Below, in pieces: positions 30,126 to 37,845 of a stretch of DNA of 40,887 nt. The notes under the pieces are model-generated. The model saw only the letters and a program-made list of their open reading frames with translations, searched no databases and was not told the DNA's origin. Source of the DNA: a virus; IMG/VR virus record IMGVR_UViG_3300033997_000571, positions 1-40,887 of that record; one strand, written 5' to 3'. A program made the position numbers and the translations under genes. The stretch's first letter is position 1. The number at the start of each line of letters is the position of its first letter.

Positions 30126-30215
30126 TTAGCCTCGCGTGACATTGGGTGAGTATTTTCCCTGGCTCAGCAGGTAGACTCAAGGTGCGAAACGGCACGCTTA
30201 GATGCCGCCCGAAAG

Positions 30216-30920
30216 ATGATTCCAATGGCAAAACTCGTCCTTCTGTCCATTTCGATAGGAGTGCTTATCCTGTCCGGCTGTAATAAGCAATCTCCACAAT
30301 CGCAGCCGGCCCCTCTGTCCGCTACAACGCCGACAGCTCAGCCGGCAACGCTCAAAGTACTCCCAGCGCCAAAGACCTATGACGGTCCGTTTGGCCTTGC
30401 CGGGTCAATGTCTGTCGAGGAACTTAAGAAGCTGGATTTCAAGCAAAGTGGATCTGATCCAGATATCTTTCGAGGAATGGTCCCGAAACACTTGGAAGGA
30501 GTAAGCACCTATGCAGTATTGGCCACGCCAAAGAGTGGCCTCTGTCGAGTTCGTGCCATGGTTACGGTGGAAACAGTGAACGGCTCAGGGGATCAACTTA
30601 GGCAGAAAGTTGATGAGCTTGCCGATATGATGAGTATCAAGTACGGGAAGCACAGTTCGAAGTCAACTTACATCGGTCAAGATGTCTATCGACGTAATCC
30701 GCAGTACTGGATGATGGGCTTGAAAGAAGAATCCGTCGAGTATGCGTACCGCTGGCAAGCTGGAAAAGCCTCACAGCTGCTGCCGACCGATCTCGAAGAT
30801 ATCGAGATCATGGCCGTTGGCTCATCAAGTGACAGTGGCTACGCTGCTATCCAGTACACGTTTAGGAACTTTGAAGACTGTATGAAAGAAATCGAGACCA
30901 GGAAGGCTGCAAACCTTTGA
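30216..30920 (+). CDS. Lipoprotein moron of unknown function, 234 aa
   Basis: An N-terminal signal (MIPMAKLVLLSISIGVLILS, then GC) has a lipobox LSGC. A Gln/Pro/Ser/Thr-rich linker (about 23-50) and a soluble domain with one more Cys pair (SGLCRVRAMV ... NFEDCMKEIE) follow. The gene stands alone, followed by a strong terminator at 31018-31042. Its base composition looks less GC-rich than neighbouring phage genes. These are marks of a lysogenic-conversion gene, possibly altering the host surface or excluding other phages. The family is unknown; start could also be MAKLVLL at 30225. Confidence 0.7.
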   Translation: MIPMAKLVLLSISIGVLILSGCNKQSPQSQPAPLSATTPTAQPATLKVLPAPKTYDGPFGLAGSMSVEELKKLDFKQSGSDPDIFRGMVPKHLEGVSTYAVLATPKSGLCRVRAMVTVETVNGSGDQLRQKVDELADMMSIKYGKHSSKSTYIGQDVYRRNPQYWMMGLKEESVEYAYRWQAGKASQLLPTDLEDIEIMAVGSSSDSGYAAIQYTFRNFEDCMKEIETRKAANL

Positions 30921-31017
30921 CTACACGAGCCAGCATTTTTAGGTAACCACTGCGCCTCTAGAGCTCCAGCCGGCTCAGCCGCCAGCGAAGTAAAGCACTA
31001 ATTAAGGTCAACGCCTA

Positions 31018-31042
31018 AGCCCGCCACGTGCGGGCTTTTTTT
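31018..31042 (+). terminator. Rho-independent terminator after the lipoprotein gene
   Basis: AGCCCGC-CACGT-GCGGGCT is a seven-pair perfect stem with a five-base loop, followed by seven T (31036-31042). It lies about 100 bases after the lipoprotein stop and ahead of the next promoter, separating the moron from the following operon. Confidence 0.92.
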
Positions 31043-31104
31043 CGACTTCAGCTGTAACAACAGGTGCATTCTGCATCATCTAATAAAGAATTCTCGCGTT
31101 TTCT

Positions 31105-31145
31105 TTATCAAGTGCTTGACTAATTGCTTTATCACTTGATACAGT
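31105..31145 (+). promoter_or_regulatory. Repressor-controlled promoter of the right operon
   Basis: TTGACT (31116-31121) N18 TACAGT (31140-31145) closely copies the cro promoter (TTGACT-N17-TACAGT). Between them TATCACTTGATA (31130-31141) differs by one base from the operator core TATCAATTGATA. Upstream, TCAAG-TG-CTTGA (31108-31119) overlaps the -35. The start codon follows about 32 bases later with GGAG. CI should therefore repress the operon running to the integrase; inference. Confidence 0.78.
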
Positions 31146-31177
31146 TACCCATCGACACAGCTTCCGATGGAGTGACC

Positions 31178-31330
31178 ATGAGCACCTTCCAAGTTACCGT
31201 CCAAACTAGCACTCAGCTTCACACCTACCCTGCCCTTGCTGCATCCGCAGGCCAAGCTGCTGAAGACGCTGCTGAGCGCTTTGCTGATGTCCCTTGCGGC
31301 ATCACCGTCACCAGTAGCGAGGTGCAGTGA
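31178..31330 (+). CDS. First gene of right operon, 50 aa, unknown function
   Basis: The ATG at 31178 follows GGAGTGACC and is 32 bases from the promoter -10, so it is preferred to in-frame starts upstream in the promoter itself. The product (MSTFQVTVQTSTQLHTYPAL, then AAEDAAERFADVP) is small and slightly acidic. Its stop overlaps the next gene (TGATG). No family recognised; as first gene it may be a small early regulator or anti-host peptide. Confidence 0.65.
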   Translation: MSTFQVTVQTSTQLHTYPALAASAGQAAEDAAERFADVPCGITVTSSEVQ

Positions 31331-31929
31331 TGCTCTTCCCAACCGTCAGCCGCTACTGCAACGGCATCTACCTCGAAGGACAACAGGTTGCCCTCCAGCT
31401 GCATCCGCTGGCGGAGGGAACGATCAGCGTGTCCATTCTGGGACTCCCATCGATCACCGGCTTCGACCGGAGGTGCACGCTGCTAAACGACGCAACACCG
31501 TCCTTTACGCCTTCCGAGATCAAGGTCGGCGACACGCGCATCGATTGCTTCGCCGTCGATCGCTTCGTTCCCGCGCTGCGCACCGGTTTTACCCTCGAAC
31601 TCGAACCGGGGATGGCGCAGGATCTGCGCGCCTGGTTGCCGAAGCTGGCGAATGTCGCCGTGGCGTCGAAAGCGGTCGCTGACGAGTTCACCAAGCACGT
31701 ACCGCCACCGATCTACCACATGTACGGCGCAATCACTTCCGTGGTGTCGCGGATCGTCCTCGACGGCTGGGCGCCTGATCACTCGGTGGCCTATGAGCGT
31801 GAACACGGCATCTGGGCGCGGGAGGAAGAATTTATGGCCCAGTTCGACACGGCCGAGGTGTCGCAGTACCTGAGCACACTTGGCGAGCGCAACTGCGCGG
31901 CTGAAAAAGAATTCGCGGTGGCAGGCTGA
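31330..31929 (+). CDS. Phage protein of unknown function, 199 aa
   Basis: ATG at 31330 overlaps the preceding stop; a GTG one codon earlier is an alternative. The protein (MLFPTVSRYCNGIYLEGQQV, PPIYHMYGAITSVVSRIVLD) has no evident membrane segments or metal motifs. It lies near the start of the early-type right operon, in the place of recombination or host-takeover genes, but no family is recognised. Confidence 0.65.
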   Translation: MLFPTVSRYCNGIYLEGQQVALQLHPLAEGTISVSILGLPSITGFDRRCTLLNDATPSFTPSEIKVGDTRIDCFAVDRFVPALRTGFTLELEPGMAQDLRAWLPKLANVAVASKAVADEFTKHVPPPIYHMYGAITSVVSRIVLDGWAPDHSVAYEREHGIWAREEEFMAQFDTAEVSQYLSTLGERNCAAEKEFAVAG

Positions 31930-31930
31930 C

Positions 31931-32029
31931 ATGACCTTCTTTGGCGCCTACCGCTACTACCGTTTCACCGGCCTCTCCCGCATCGAGTCGCTCCGCCGGG
32001 CCTACCGGCACAGCATGTACTGGTACTGA
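31931..32029 (+). CDS. Tiny gene, 32 aa, aromatic/basic
   Basis: ATG at 31931, one base after the stop of the previous gene, gives MTFFGAYRYYRFTGLSRIES and ends HSMYWY, followed by TGA at 32027-32029; the next ATG is at 32031. The exact fit between neighbours and an upstream GGCAGG support translation. It is rich in Tyr and Arg. The function is unknown. It may act as a coupling peptide for the next gene. Confidence 0.55.
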   Translation: MTFFGAYRYYRFTGLSRIESLRRAYRHSMYWY

Positions 32030-32030
32030 C

Positions 32031-32216
32031 ATGCAGCGCGTCGCTCCAGACCGGGCCGCCCTTGAAGTCGCACACACGATGTTGCGAACGGCGGAACCAC
32101 TGGACGACATGCTCCAACACCCCGCCCTCAAATTGATTTTGGAGGCCGTCGCACGCCGGCATATGCAGCGCCGCGCGCGGATCGACGTGAAGAAGCTGCA
32201 GGCCAACGACAAATAA
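32031..32216 (+). CDS. Small phage protein, 61 aa, unknown function
   Basis: ATG at 32031, one base after the preceding stop, encodes MQRVAPDRAALEVAHTMLRT and LQHPALKLILEAVARRHMQR, two amphipathic basic helices. The next gene starts two bases after its stop. No domain recognised; a small nucleic-acid-binding helix protein is possible from the charge, without further proof. Confidence 0.6.
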   Translation: MQRVAPDRAALEVAHTMLRTAEPLDDMLQHPALKLILEAVARRHMQRRARIDVKKLQANDK

Positions 32217-32218
32217 CT

Positions 32219-33088
32219 ATGGCATACGCGAACATGATGGCCTCCTTGAAGGCCGCAGCCGAAGACAAGAGCAATCCTGCCGTATCGAAGACAACTCAGT
32301 TTGCTATCGATCCGCGTGCGCTGGAGGTGGAAGAAGGCTTCAATGCCCGCCCGCTGAACCCCGACCACGTGGCCGAGATGTCGCTGGCCCTGCGCAACGG
32401 CGCGACCTTCCCGCCGCTGGACGTGCGCGTCGACGATGGCCGCATCCTGATCGTGGACGGCCACCACCGTCACGCCGCGGCCCTCGATGCGATCGAGAAG
32501 GGCTTCGAGATCAAGGCGCTCGACTGCCGCCAGTTCCGCGGAAACGACGCCGACCGGGTCGCCCACATGCTCAATAGCGCCTCCGGCCTGGCGCTCACGC
32601 CGCTGCAGCTGGGCGTCCAGTACCGCAAGCTGATCGGCTTCGGCTGGTCGGAAAAGCAGATCGCCGACCGTCGTGGCAAGTCCATCCAGCACGTGAAGGA
32701 CATGATCCTGCTCGCCGAATCGAACAGCGACGTGCACCAGGCGGTGAACGCCGGGCTGATTTCCGGTACCGCGGCGCTCAAGATGGTCAAACAGCACGGC
32801 AGCAAGGCCGGTGCGGTAATCCAGGAGGGACTGGAGGCAGCACAGGCGGCCGGCAAGACGAAGGTCACGCCGAAGGCGCTCGCGCGCACCAGCGGCCCGC
32901 GCAAGCCTGCCGACAAATTCATCCTCGCCTGGCTCGTCGCGAACGCACGCGTGGCGGACATCCCAGCGGTCGCTGGCTATACGCACCGCACGCTTAGCCT
33001 CGCCATCTCAATCCCGAAAGAGGTCGCCCACAGCGACGACCTGCACACGCTGCTTTCGAACGCAGCTTCCTATAACACCACCACCTGA
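32219..33088 (+). CDS. ParB/sulfiredoxin-domain protein, 289 aa
   Basis: Residues about 25-95 show a ParB N-terminal fold: FAIDPRALEVEEGFNARPLN, then PPLDVRVDDGRILIVDGHHR (GHHRHAAALDA, the GxHRxxA box, about 81-91). The middle (LGVQYRKLIGFGWSEKQIAD onward) is a helix-turn-helix like ParB. Such phage ParB-like proteins can be CTP-dependent clamps, nucleases or regulators; this one has no partner ParA nearby, so partition is unlikely. Role in DNA processing or regulation is inferred. Confidence 0.8.
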   Translation: MAYANMMASLKAAAEDKSNPAVSKTTQFAIDPRALEVEEGFNARPLNPDHVAEMSLALRNGATFPPLDVRVDDGRILIVDGHHRHAAALDAIEKGFEIKALDCRQFRGNDADRVAHMLNSASGLALTPLQLGVQYRKLIGFGWSEKQIADRRGKSIQHVKDMILLAESNSDVHQAVNAGLISGTAALKMVKQHGSKAGAVIQEGLEAAQAAGKTKVTPKALARTSGPRKPADKFILAWLVANARVADIPAVAGYTHRTLSLAISIPKEVAHSDDLHTLLSNAASYNTTT

Positions 33089-33098
33089 AAGGACCAGC

Positions 33099-33296
33099 AT
33101 GCAGCAGAACACCATCGGTCCCGGCAGCGCCGTCAAGTTCGACAGCGATGCTGGCCCCCAAACCGGCACCGTCCACGAGATCAAGACGGACATCACCAAT
33201 GGCGCCAAGGTCGCCTTGGTGCGCGTCGCCGGCACCCTCGACGGCGCGCCGTGGCGCGTTCCGGTCAACGAACTGTCGCACGCGGAGGCGGCATGA
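33099..33296 (+). CDS. Small phage protein, 65 aa, unknown function
   Basis: MQQNTIGPGSAVKFDSDAGP and QTGTVHEIKTDITNGAKVAL suggest a small beta-barrel (SH3/OB-like) domain: short strands with Gly turns, KVALVRV and PWRVPVNEL. It begins ten bases after the ParB gene, and its stop overlaps the next start (ATGA). Function unknown; the fold guess is by pattern only. Confidence 0.6.
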   Translation: MQQNTIGPGSAVKFDSDAGPQTGTVHEIKTDITNGAKVALVRVAGTLDGAPWRVPVNELSHAEAA

Positions 33297-33637
33297 GCGC
33301 CCAGGCATTCGCCGTCTTCCTCCAGGATCTGCGCGATGGCCGCGCCCACTCCGAACTGTCGGGCGGCCTCGCTGACCTCCTGGCAGCGGTCAAAGATACC
33401 GGCAAGGGCGGCACGCTGACCTTGCAACTGAAGGTCAAGCCGGGCGCCCGCGGCAAGGACGTGGACAAGGTGATCATCACCGACGTCGTCAAGGTCGACC
33501 TGCCGAAGCCCGAGCGCGGCGAGGACTTCTTCTGGGTCACCGACGACAACGAGCTCTCGCGCAAGCATCCCCGTCAGCAGTCCCTTGAACTCCGCGAAGC
33601 ACCTGCGGCCCAGCCACTCCAACTGAAAGAAGCGTAA
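33293..33637 (+). CDS. Phage protein, 114 aa, unknown function
   Basis: ATG at 33293 overlaps the preceding stop. The protein (MSAQAFAVFLQDLRDGRAHS, GGTLTLQLKVKPGARGKDVD, DLPKPERGEDFFWVTDDNEL) ends with Pro/Gln/Leu repeats. It sits directly upstream of, and coupled to, the DUF2303 gene (TAATG), a pairing often seen in early operons of such phages. Function unknown. Confidence 0.65.
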   Translation: MSAQAFAVFLQDLRDGRAHSELSGGLADLLAAVKDTGKGGTLTLQLKVKPGARGKDVDKVIITDVVKVDLPKPERGEDFFWVTDDNELSRKHPRQQSLELREAPAAQPLQLKEA

Positions 33638-34530
33638 TGAACGAATCCCAGAATACGGCAGCATCCGGCGTCGTCGCCGGCCAGCTGGCCCACGCATCCC
33701 TGCCCCAGGAACACCTGGACATCAGCAAGTCGACCATCGAGCAGCTCGGCGCTCTGACCGTGGCCGCTGCGAACGTCCGCTCGATCGGCGATGCGCACTT
33801 CCTCATCCTTCCGCCCGAGTATCGCCATCACGATGTCACCAAGGCGATCGAGGGCGCCCTGCCGGAACCACATCGCAAGAGTGGGACCGTCGTTCTGTCC
33901 GACCTGGCGAGCTTCCTCCGGTACGCGCAGGACCAAGCCGACACCGACGAGTGCTACATCTACGCACACCCGGACACGCGCACGTTGGTGGCAGTCCTGA
34001 ACGATCACCAGCAAGGCTTCCGGAGCATGCCAGGCTGGAAGGATTTCCGCGCTACCTATACCGCGGAGCTGAGCCGCGAGTTCGCCGGCTGGCACAAGAA
34101 CGACCGCAAAGTGATGGACCAGGAAGAATTCGCAGTCTTCCTCGAGGACAACGTGGCAGACATCAGCGAGCCGACCGGCGAGACCATGCTGCAGGTTGCA
34201 CTGACGCTGCAGGCCAAGACCGAAGTGTCCTTCAGCTCGCACCGCCGCCTCGACAACGGCCAGGTGCAGCTGTCGTACACCGAGAACATTGACGCCCGGG
34301 CTGGTGCCGGCGACGTCATGATCCCGCGCGAATTCGCGCTCGGCCTGCGCCTCTTCAAGGGCGGCGACGGCTACAAGGTGCGCGCGCGCTTAAAGTACCG
34401 CCTGGGCGCCAGCAAGGTGAAGTTCTGGTACGAGCTGGATCGTGTCGAGAACGCTATCGAAGACGCGTTCGCGGCATACGTGGACAAGGCTCGCGCGAGC
34501 GGCTTCACCGTCCTCATCGGCCGTCCGTAA
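33637..34530 (+). CDS. DUF2303 (YfdQ-like) family protein, 297 aa
   Basis: The sequence GDAHFLILPPEYRHHDVTKA, LSDLASFLRYAQDQADTDEC, MPGWKDFRATYTAELSREFA and VMIPREFALGLRLFKGGDGY corresponds to DUF2303, known from E. coli YfdQ in a defective prophage. Family members lie in phage early operons; biochemical function is unknown. Length (297) is typical. It follows a coupled 114-aa gene. Confidence 0.85.
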   Translation: MNESQNTAASGVVAGQLAHASLPQEHLDISKSTIEQLGALTVAAANVRSIGDAHFLILPPEYRHHDVTKAIEGALPEPHRKSGTVVLSDLASFLRYAQDQADTDECYIYAHPDTRTLVAVLNDHQQGFRSMPGWKDFRATYTAELSREFAGWHKNDRKVMDQEEFAVFLEDNVADISEPTGETMLQVALTLQAKTEVSFSSHRRLDNGQVQLSYTENIDARAGAGDVMIPREFALGLRLFKGGDGYKVRARLKYRLGASKVKFWYELDRVENAIEDAFAAYVDKARASGFTVLIGRP

Positions 34531-34544
34531 GCCGCGAGCCCGCC

Positions 34545-34955
34545 ATGCCCCGATTCCACCAGCGCGCCGCATTCCAGCCGAGGGCCAACGTGCCAATGGC
34601 GACGGAGAGCCGCGATCGCCTGGCCCTCGAACTGCGCATGGCGGGCGAATCCTTGATCGCCCGGCCTTCGATCGACGCGTATAACACGCTCTCGAAAATG
34701 CTGGCGGCTTTGAACCGCGCCGGCCTGCGGGAGCAGCTACTCGACCCGGGCACGACCGTGATCAACGGGATCTGCGATCGCTTTGAGCAGTCGGGACGCA
34801 TTACGGTGGAGCCCGAGGATGCGGAGCTGCTCCGCCAAGCGCTCGCCGATATCGATGCGGGCCTGCACCGCGTGCCGCTGCAGCGCCTGGCGCGCGCGGT
34901 GGCCGAGGTTGAGGCTTTCTTCGCCTTGGTCGACCCTTCCACCAAAGATAAGTAG
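34545..34955 (+). CDS. Phage protein, 136 aa, unknown function
   Basis: Starts at 34545 with MPRFHQRAAFQPRANVPMAT, then helical, leucine-rich sequence (LALELRMAGESLIARPSIDA, LLRQALADIDAGLHRVPLQR). It stops three bases before the methyltransferase ATG. No domain is recognised. The position suggests a helper of DNA-modification or early gene function, without direct evidence. Confidence 0.6.
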   Translation: MPRFHQRAAFQPRANVPMATESRDRLALELRMAGESLIARPSIDAYNTLSKMLAALNRAGLREQLLDPGTTVINGICDRFEQSGRITVEPEDAELLRQALADIDAGLHRVPLQRLARAVAEVEAFFALVDPSTKDK

Positions 34956-34958
34956 AAC

Positions 34959-36722
34959 ATGCCACGCGACGACTTCACCCTACCACTTGGCTTCGGTCAC
35001 GAACGCATCGCCGACAACTTCGCTGGCGGCGGCGGCGCTAGCGAAGCTATCCGCATGGCCTTCGGGCGGGATCCCGACTTGGCCCTTAACCACGATGGGC
35101 CGGCGCTCGCCATGCATGCGGCGAACCATCCAACGACCCGCCACTATCGCGAGGACGTGTTCCTGCTCGACATCGTGCGCGCAATCGGCGACGGCCCGCT
35201 CGGCGCGGCCTGGTTCTCGCCGACGTGCACGCACTTCTCGAAGGCCAAGGGCTTCAACATCCTCGACCAGAAGACGCGCGGTCTCGCCTGGGTCGTGTGC
35301 AAGTGGGGCGTGACTCTCGCGCCGCGCCTTATGTTCCTCGAGAACGTTGAGGAGTTCGAGGGCTGGGGTCCGCTCGGCGAGGCCGGGCGCCCGATCAAGG
35401 CACATAAGGGCCGCACCTTCAAGGCATTCATCGCCGCGCTGACGACTGGCCTGGCGCCAGACCATCCTGACGTTCCGGAGATCCGCCAGGTTCTGGGCGA
35501 CGATTTCCCAATGGAGCGCATCTTCGCCGGCCTGGGATACAAGGTCGAGTGGCGCGTACTGCGTGCATGCGACTACGGCGCCGGCACCATCCGCAAGCGG
35601 CTCTTCATGGTGATGCGCCGCGACCGCATTGCCATTCGCTGGCCAGTTCCCACCCACGGCGACCCAAAGTCGCGCGAGGTAAAGTCGGGCAAGCTGCTGC
35701 CGTTCGTGACCGCCGCCGACTGCATCGACTGGTCGATCCCCTGCCGCTCGATCTTCGAGCGCAAGAAGCCCCTGGCGGACGCCACACTGCGCCGAGTCGG
35801 GCGTGGATTCGAACGGTATGTGAAGGACGCAGCGCGTCCATTCATCGTGCCACTCACTCACCAGGGAAGCGATCGTGTCAATGACATCGACCAGCCGATG
35901 CCCACGGTTACTTGCGCGAATCGCGGCGAGCTGGCGTTGGTAGCGGCCTCGCTGGTCCAGTACTATAAGAGCGGCAGCCAGAACGTGCCGGCGGATCGGC
36001 CGATGCCCACCATCGTGACAAAGGATCGCGTGGGCGTTACCTGCGCCTACCTGGCGAAGCACTACAAGGGCGTGGTCGGAGCCAGCGTCGAGCAGCCGCT
36101 GCCGACCGTGACGACGTCGGACCATAGCTCGCTGATCACCGCGCACCTGGTTGGCATCGACAACAAGAGCAACGGCGACCGCGACACGTGGGACGTGGCC
36201 AAGCCCTTGGGCACGATCGTCACCGAGAACCGCCATGCGGTCGTGACCAGCAACCTGGTCAAGCTGCGTGGCACCAGCACCGCCGCGGCCGTCAATGACC
36301 CACTGGGCACCGTCACTGCCAGTGGCCAGCATCATGCAGAGATGCGCACCACGCTGGAACAGCCAGGCCAATCGTCCCCGCGCCGTGAACAGGTCCGCGC
36401 CTTCCTGCGCGAGTACTGCCCAAGCCTGCGAGAAGCCGAGCACCCTGAACTGGTGATGATCAACGGCGAGATGATGGAGGTGGTCGACATCGGCCTGCGT
36501 ATGCTGGTGCCGCGCGAGCTGGCCAACGCCCAAGGCTTCCGCCGGGATTACATCCTGGACCCGCTCTACACCTACACGAACAAGCGCGGCAAGACCGTCA
36601 CGAAGCGGCTGACCGGTAGCGACCAGGTCCGCATGATCGGCAACAGCGTGTCGCCGCTGCCGGCCGCTGCTCTCATCAGGGTGAACATCGAGCACGAGCA
36701 ACTGTTGGCGAGGGCGGCATGA
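34959..36722 (+). CDS. DNA cytosine-5 methyltransferase, 587 aa
   Basis: Motif I is FAGGGGASEA (21-30). Motif IV carries the catalytic Cys90 as SPTCTHFSKA, with P-T-C in place of the usual P-C. Motif VI is ENVEEF (128-133) and motif X GNSVSP (about 561-566). The target-recognition region (about 300-460) holds five repeats of D/E-x-P-x-(P/G)-T-(V/I)-T. No cognate restriction enzyme is nearby, so this is probably a solitary phage enzyme that protects DNA from host restriction or alters expression. Target site cannot be read from sequence. Confidence 0.9.
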   Translation: MPRDDFTLPLGFGHERIADNFAGGGGASEAIRMAFGRDPDLALNHDGPALAMHAANHPTTRHYREDVFLLDIVRAIGDGPLGAAWFSPTCTHFSKAKGFNILDQKTRGLAWVVCKWGVTLAPRLMFLENVEEFEGWGPLGEAGRPIKAHKGRTFKAFIAALTTGLAPDHPDVPEIRQVLGDDFPMERIFAGLGYKVEWRVLRACDYGAGTIRKRLFMVMRRDRIAIRWPVPTHGDPKSREVKSGKLLPFVTAADCIDWSIPCRSIFERKKPLADATLRRVGRGFERYVKDAARPFIVPLTHQGSDRVNDIDQPMPTVTCANRGELALVAASLVQYYKSGSQNVPADRPMPTIVTKDRVGVTCAYLAKHYKGVVGASVEQPLPTVTTSDHSSLITAHLVGIDNKSNGDRDTWDVAKPLGTIVTENRHAVVTSNLVKLRGTSTAAAVNDPLGTVTASGQHHAEMRTTLEQPGQSSPRREQVRAFLREYCPSLREAEHPELVMINGEMMEVVDIGLRMLVPRELANAQGFRRDYILDPLYTYTNKRGKTVTKRLTGSDQVRMIGNSVSPLPAAALIRVNIEHEQLLARAA

Positions 36723-36910
36723 GGTGGGGAACGCCGAGCCGCCTGAGCACAGAGCTCTACCGCGAGCAGACCGCTGCCAAGCCGCCGATCAGCCTGCGAC
36801 GAAAGCAGTGCGCATGCGGGAAGATCATCACCGCCAAGCAGCTGGTTCAGCAAGGCGGGTGTGATGCCTGCTGTCGCGCCGCTAAGCAGCTGGCCAAGGA
36901 AGCAGCATGA
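36719..36910 (+). CDS. Small Cys-rich (zinc-ribbon-like) protein, 63 aa
   Basis: Overlaps the methyltransferase stop (ATGA). CACGK and CDACC are two short Cys motifs (Cys-x-Cys, about 17 residues apart from Cys-x-x-Cys-Cys), giving a likely zinc site. The rest is basic (LRRKQCACGKIITAKQLVQQ). It could bind nucleic acid or a host protein. Function unknown; family not recognised. Confidence 0.65.
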   Translation: MRWGTPSRLSTELYREQTAAKPPISLRRKQCACGKIITAKQLVQQGGCDACCRAAKQLAKEAA

Positions 36911-37161
36911 CCGGCCCCGTACCGAACAACCAAGACACGCCGCTCGATGCAGCCGCATATCGCCATCAGATGCTGCTTCTCCGATCCGCCCACTGCGCGC
37001 GTCCCGTGCTGTACCAGGGCCGCAACCGCTTCATCAATAGCCTGACGCTATACCAGGACGGCGGACGGGTCTCCATGACGGTCTACCTGGCCGGCGCCAA
37101 GGAAGGCACCGACAGCAGCGAAGTCCAGATTAAACCAGCGAACCCGGGAGCAACCGAATGA
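36907..37161 (+). CDS. Phage protein, 84 aa, unknown function
   Basis: Coupled to the previous gene by an ATGA overlap. The sequence (MTGPVPNNQDTPLDAAAYRH, LLLRSAHCARPVLYQGRNRF, INSLTLYQDGGRVSMTVYLA) suggests a small mixed alpha/beta protein. No motif identifies it. Next gene again overlaps by four bases. Confidence 0.6.
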   Translation: MTGPVPNNQDTPLDAAAYRHQMLLLRSAHCARPVLYQGRNRFINSLTLYQDGGRVSMTVYLAGAKEGTDSSEVQIKPANPGATE

Positions 37162-37409
37162 TCAAGACCGAAACCACAAGCGGCGTGATGCTACGCGCGC
37201 TGCGCAACCTGATTGCCAACGACAGCTACGCCATGACGTTCCAGTCGATGGGCCAGTACCGCACCGCCCTGCTCGGCCACTTCGACAATCTGGTCGATAT
37301 GCCGAATCACAGCCCGGCCTTTCAGCCGCAAGCGGCGATGGTCACCCTCGACGCCAACCAGCAAGACGCCGCCCAGGTGGCATCGCTCGCAAAGCCTGGA
37401 GGCGCTTGA
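37158..37409 (+). CDS. Phage protein, 83 aa, unknown function
   Basis: Coupled by ATGA overlap on both sides. The text MIKTETTSGVMLRALRNLIA, NDSYAMTFQSMGQYRTALLG, then DNLVDMPNHSPAFQ shows an N-terminal helix and a loop-rich end. No domain recognised. Confidence 0.6.
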   Translation: MIKTETTSGVMLRALRNLIANDSYAMTFQSMGQYRTALLGHFDNLVDMPNHSPAFQPQAAMVTLDANQQDAAQVASLAKPGGA

Positions 37410-37543
37410 TGCGGTTTTCGTACATCACCCGCTCGCCGGCAGTATGCGTGCGTTGCAAACAACCCGAGGGTGCCAAGCACTTGCCGGCCTGCCCATTCCA
37501 ACGATTAACCGCCCTCGCCGGCGAGAAAAGCAACGCAACATGA
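37409..37543 (+). CDS. Tiny Cys-rich protein, 44 aa
   Basis: The ATG at 37409 shares a base with the preceding TGA, and the TGA at 37541-37543 overlaps the next ATG (37540), so it is an exact link in the chain of overlapping genes. MRFSYITRSPAVCVRCKQPE and HLPACPFQRL give Cys-x-x-Cys with one later Cys, an incomplete zinc-binding pattern. Function unknown. Confidence 0.6.
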   Translation: MRFSYITRSPAVCVRCKQPEGAKHLPACPFQRLTALAGEKSNAT

Positions 37544-37845
37544 TCCCGCTGATGACCGACCCGCTGGGGAAACATTGGGATCAGCCTGCGGACATCCGCC
37601 AGGCACCCATGGATGAAACGCATGTGCTGCTGACGCTGCGCCAAGTAAGCGACCTTCTGGAATATTCGAGCAGCTATCCGTCCGGCACCTATGACGGGAA
37701 GTGCTGGAAGCGCGAGGGCGAGGACTGCTGGTATTTGTGTTGGTACCAGCCGCACCCGATTCCGGGAAAGATCGGCATCGGCTACCGCATCATTCTCGAG
37801 GTCGCGAGCTCCAGACCTGTCACCAAGCAAGCGGGTGACACGTGA
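37540..37845 (+). CDS. Phage protein, 101 aa, unknown function
   Basis: The frame is open upstream, but ATG 37540 (MIPLMTDPLGKHWDQPADIR) overlaps the preceding stop by four bases, which fits the operon's coupling pattern. The protein has a Trp/Tyr/Cys-rich centre (DGKCWKREGEDCWYLCWYQP) and a beta-rich end. No family recognised; its stop overlaps the next GTG start. Confidence 0.6.
   Translation: MIPLMTDPLGKHWDQPADIRQAPMDETHVLLTLRQVSDLLEYSSSYPSGTYDGKCWKREGEDCWYLCWYQPHPIPGKIGIGYRIILEVASSRPVTKQAGDT

Noticed and set aside
32219-33088. A plasmid-like partition system (ParB)
   Set aside because: No ParA gene or parS-like repeats are found next to it, and an integrase with tRNA site supports chromosomal integration.
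34980-36701. Long minus-strand frame opposite the methyltransferase
   Set aside because: Shadow frame; the plus strand has all C5 methyltransferase motifs and fits the operon.
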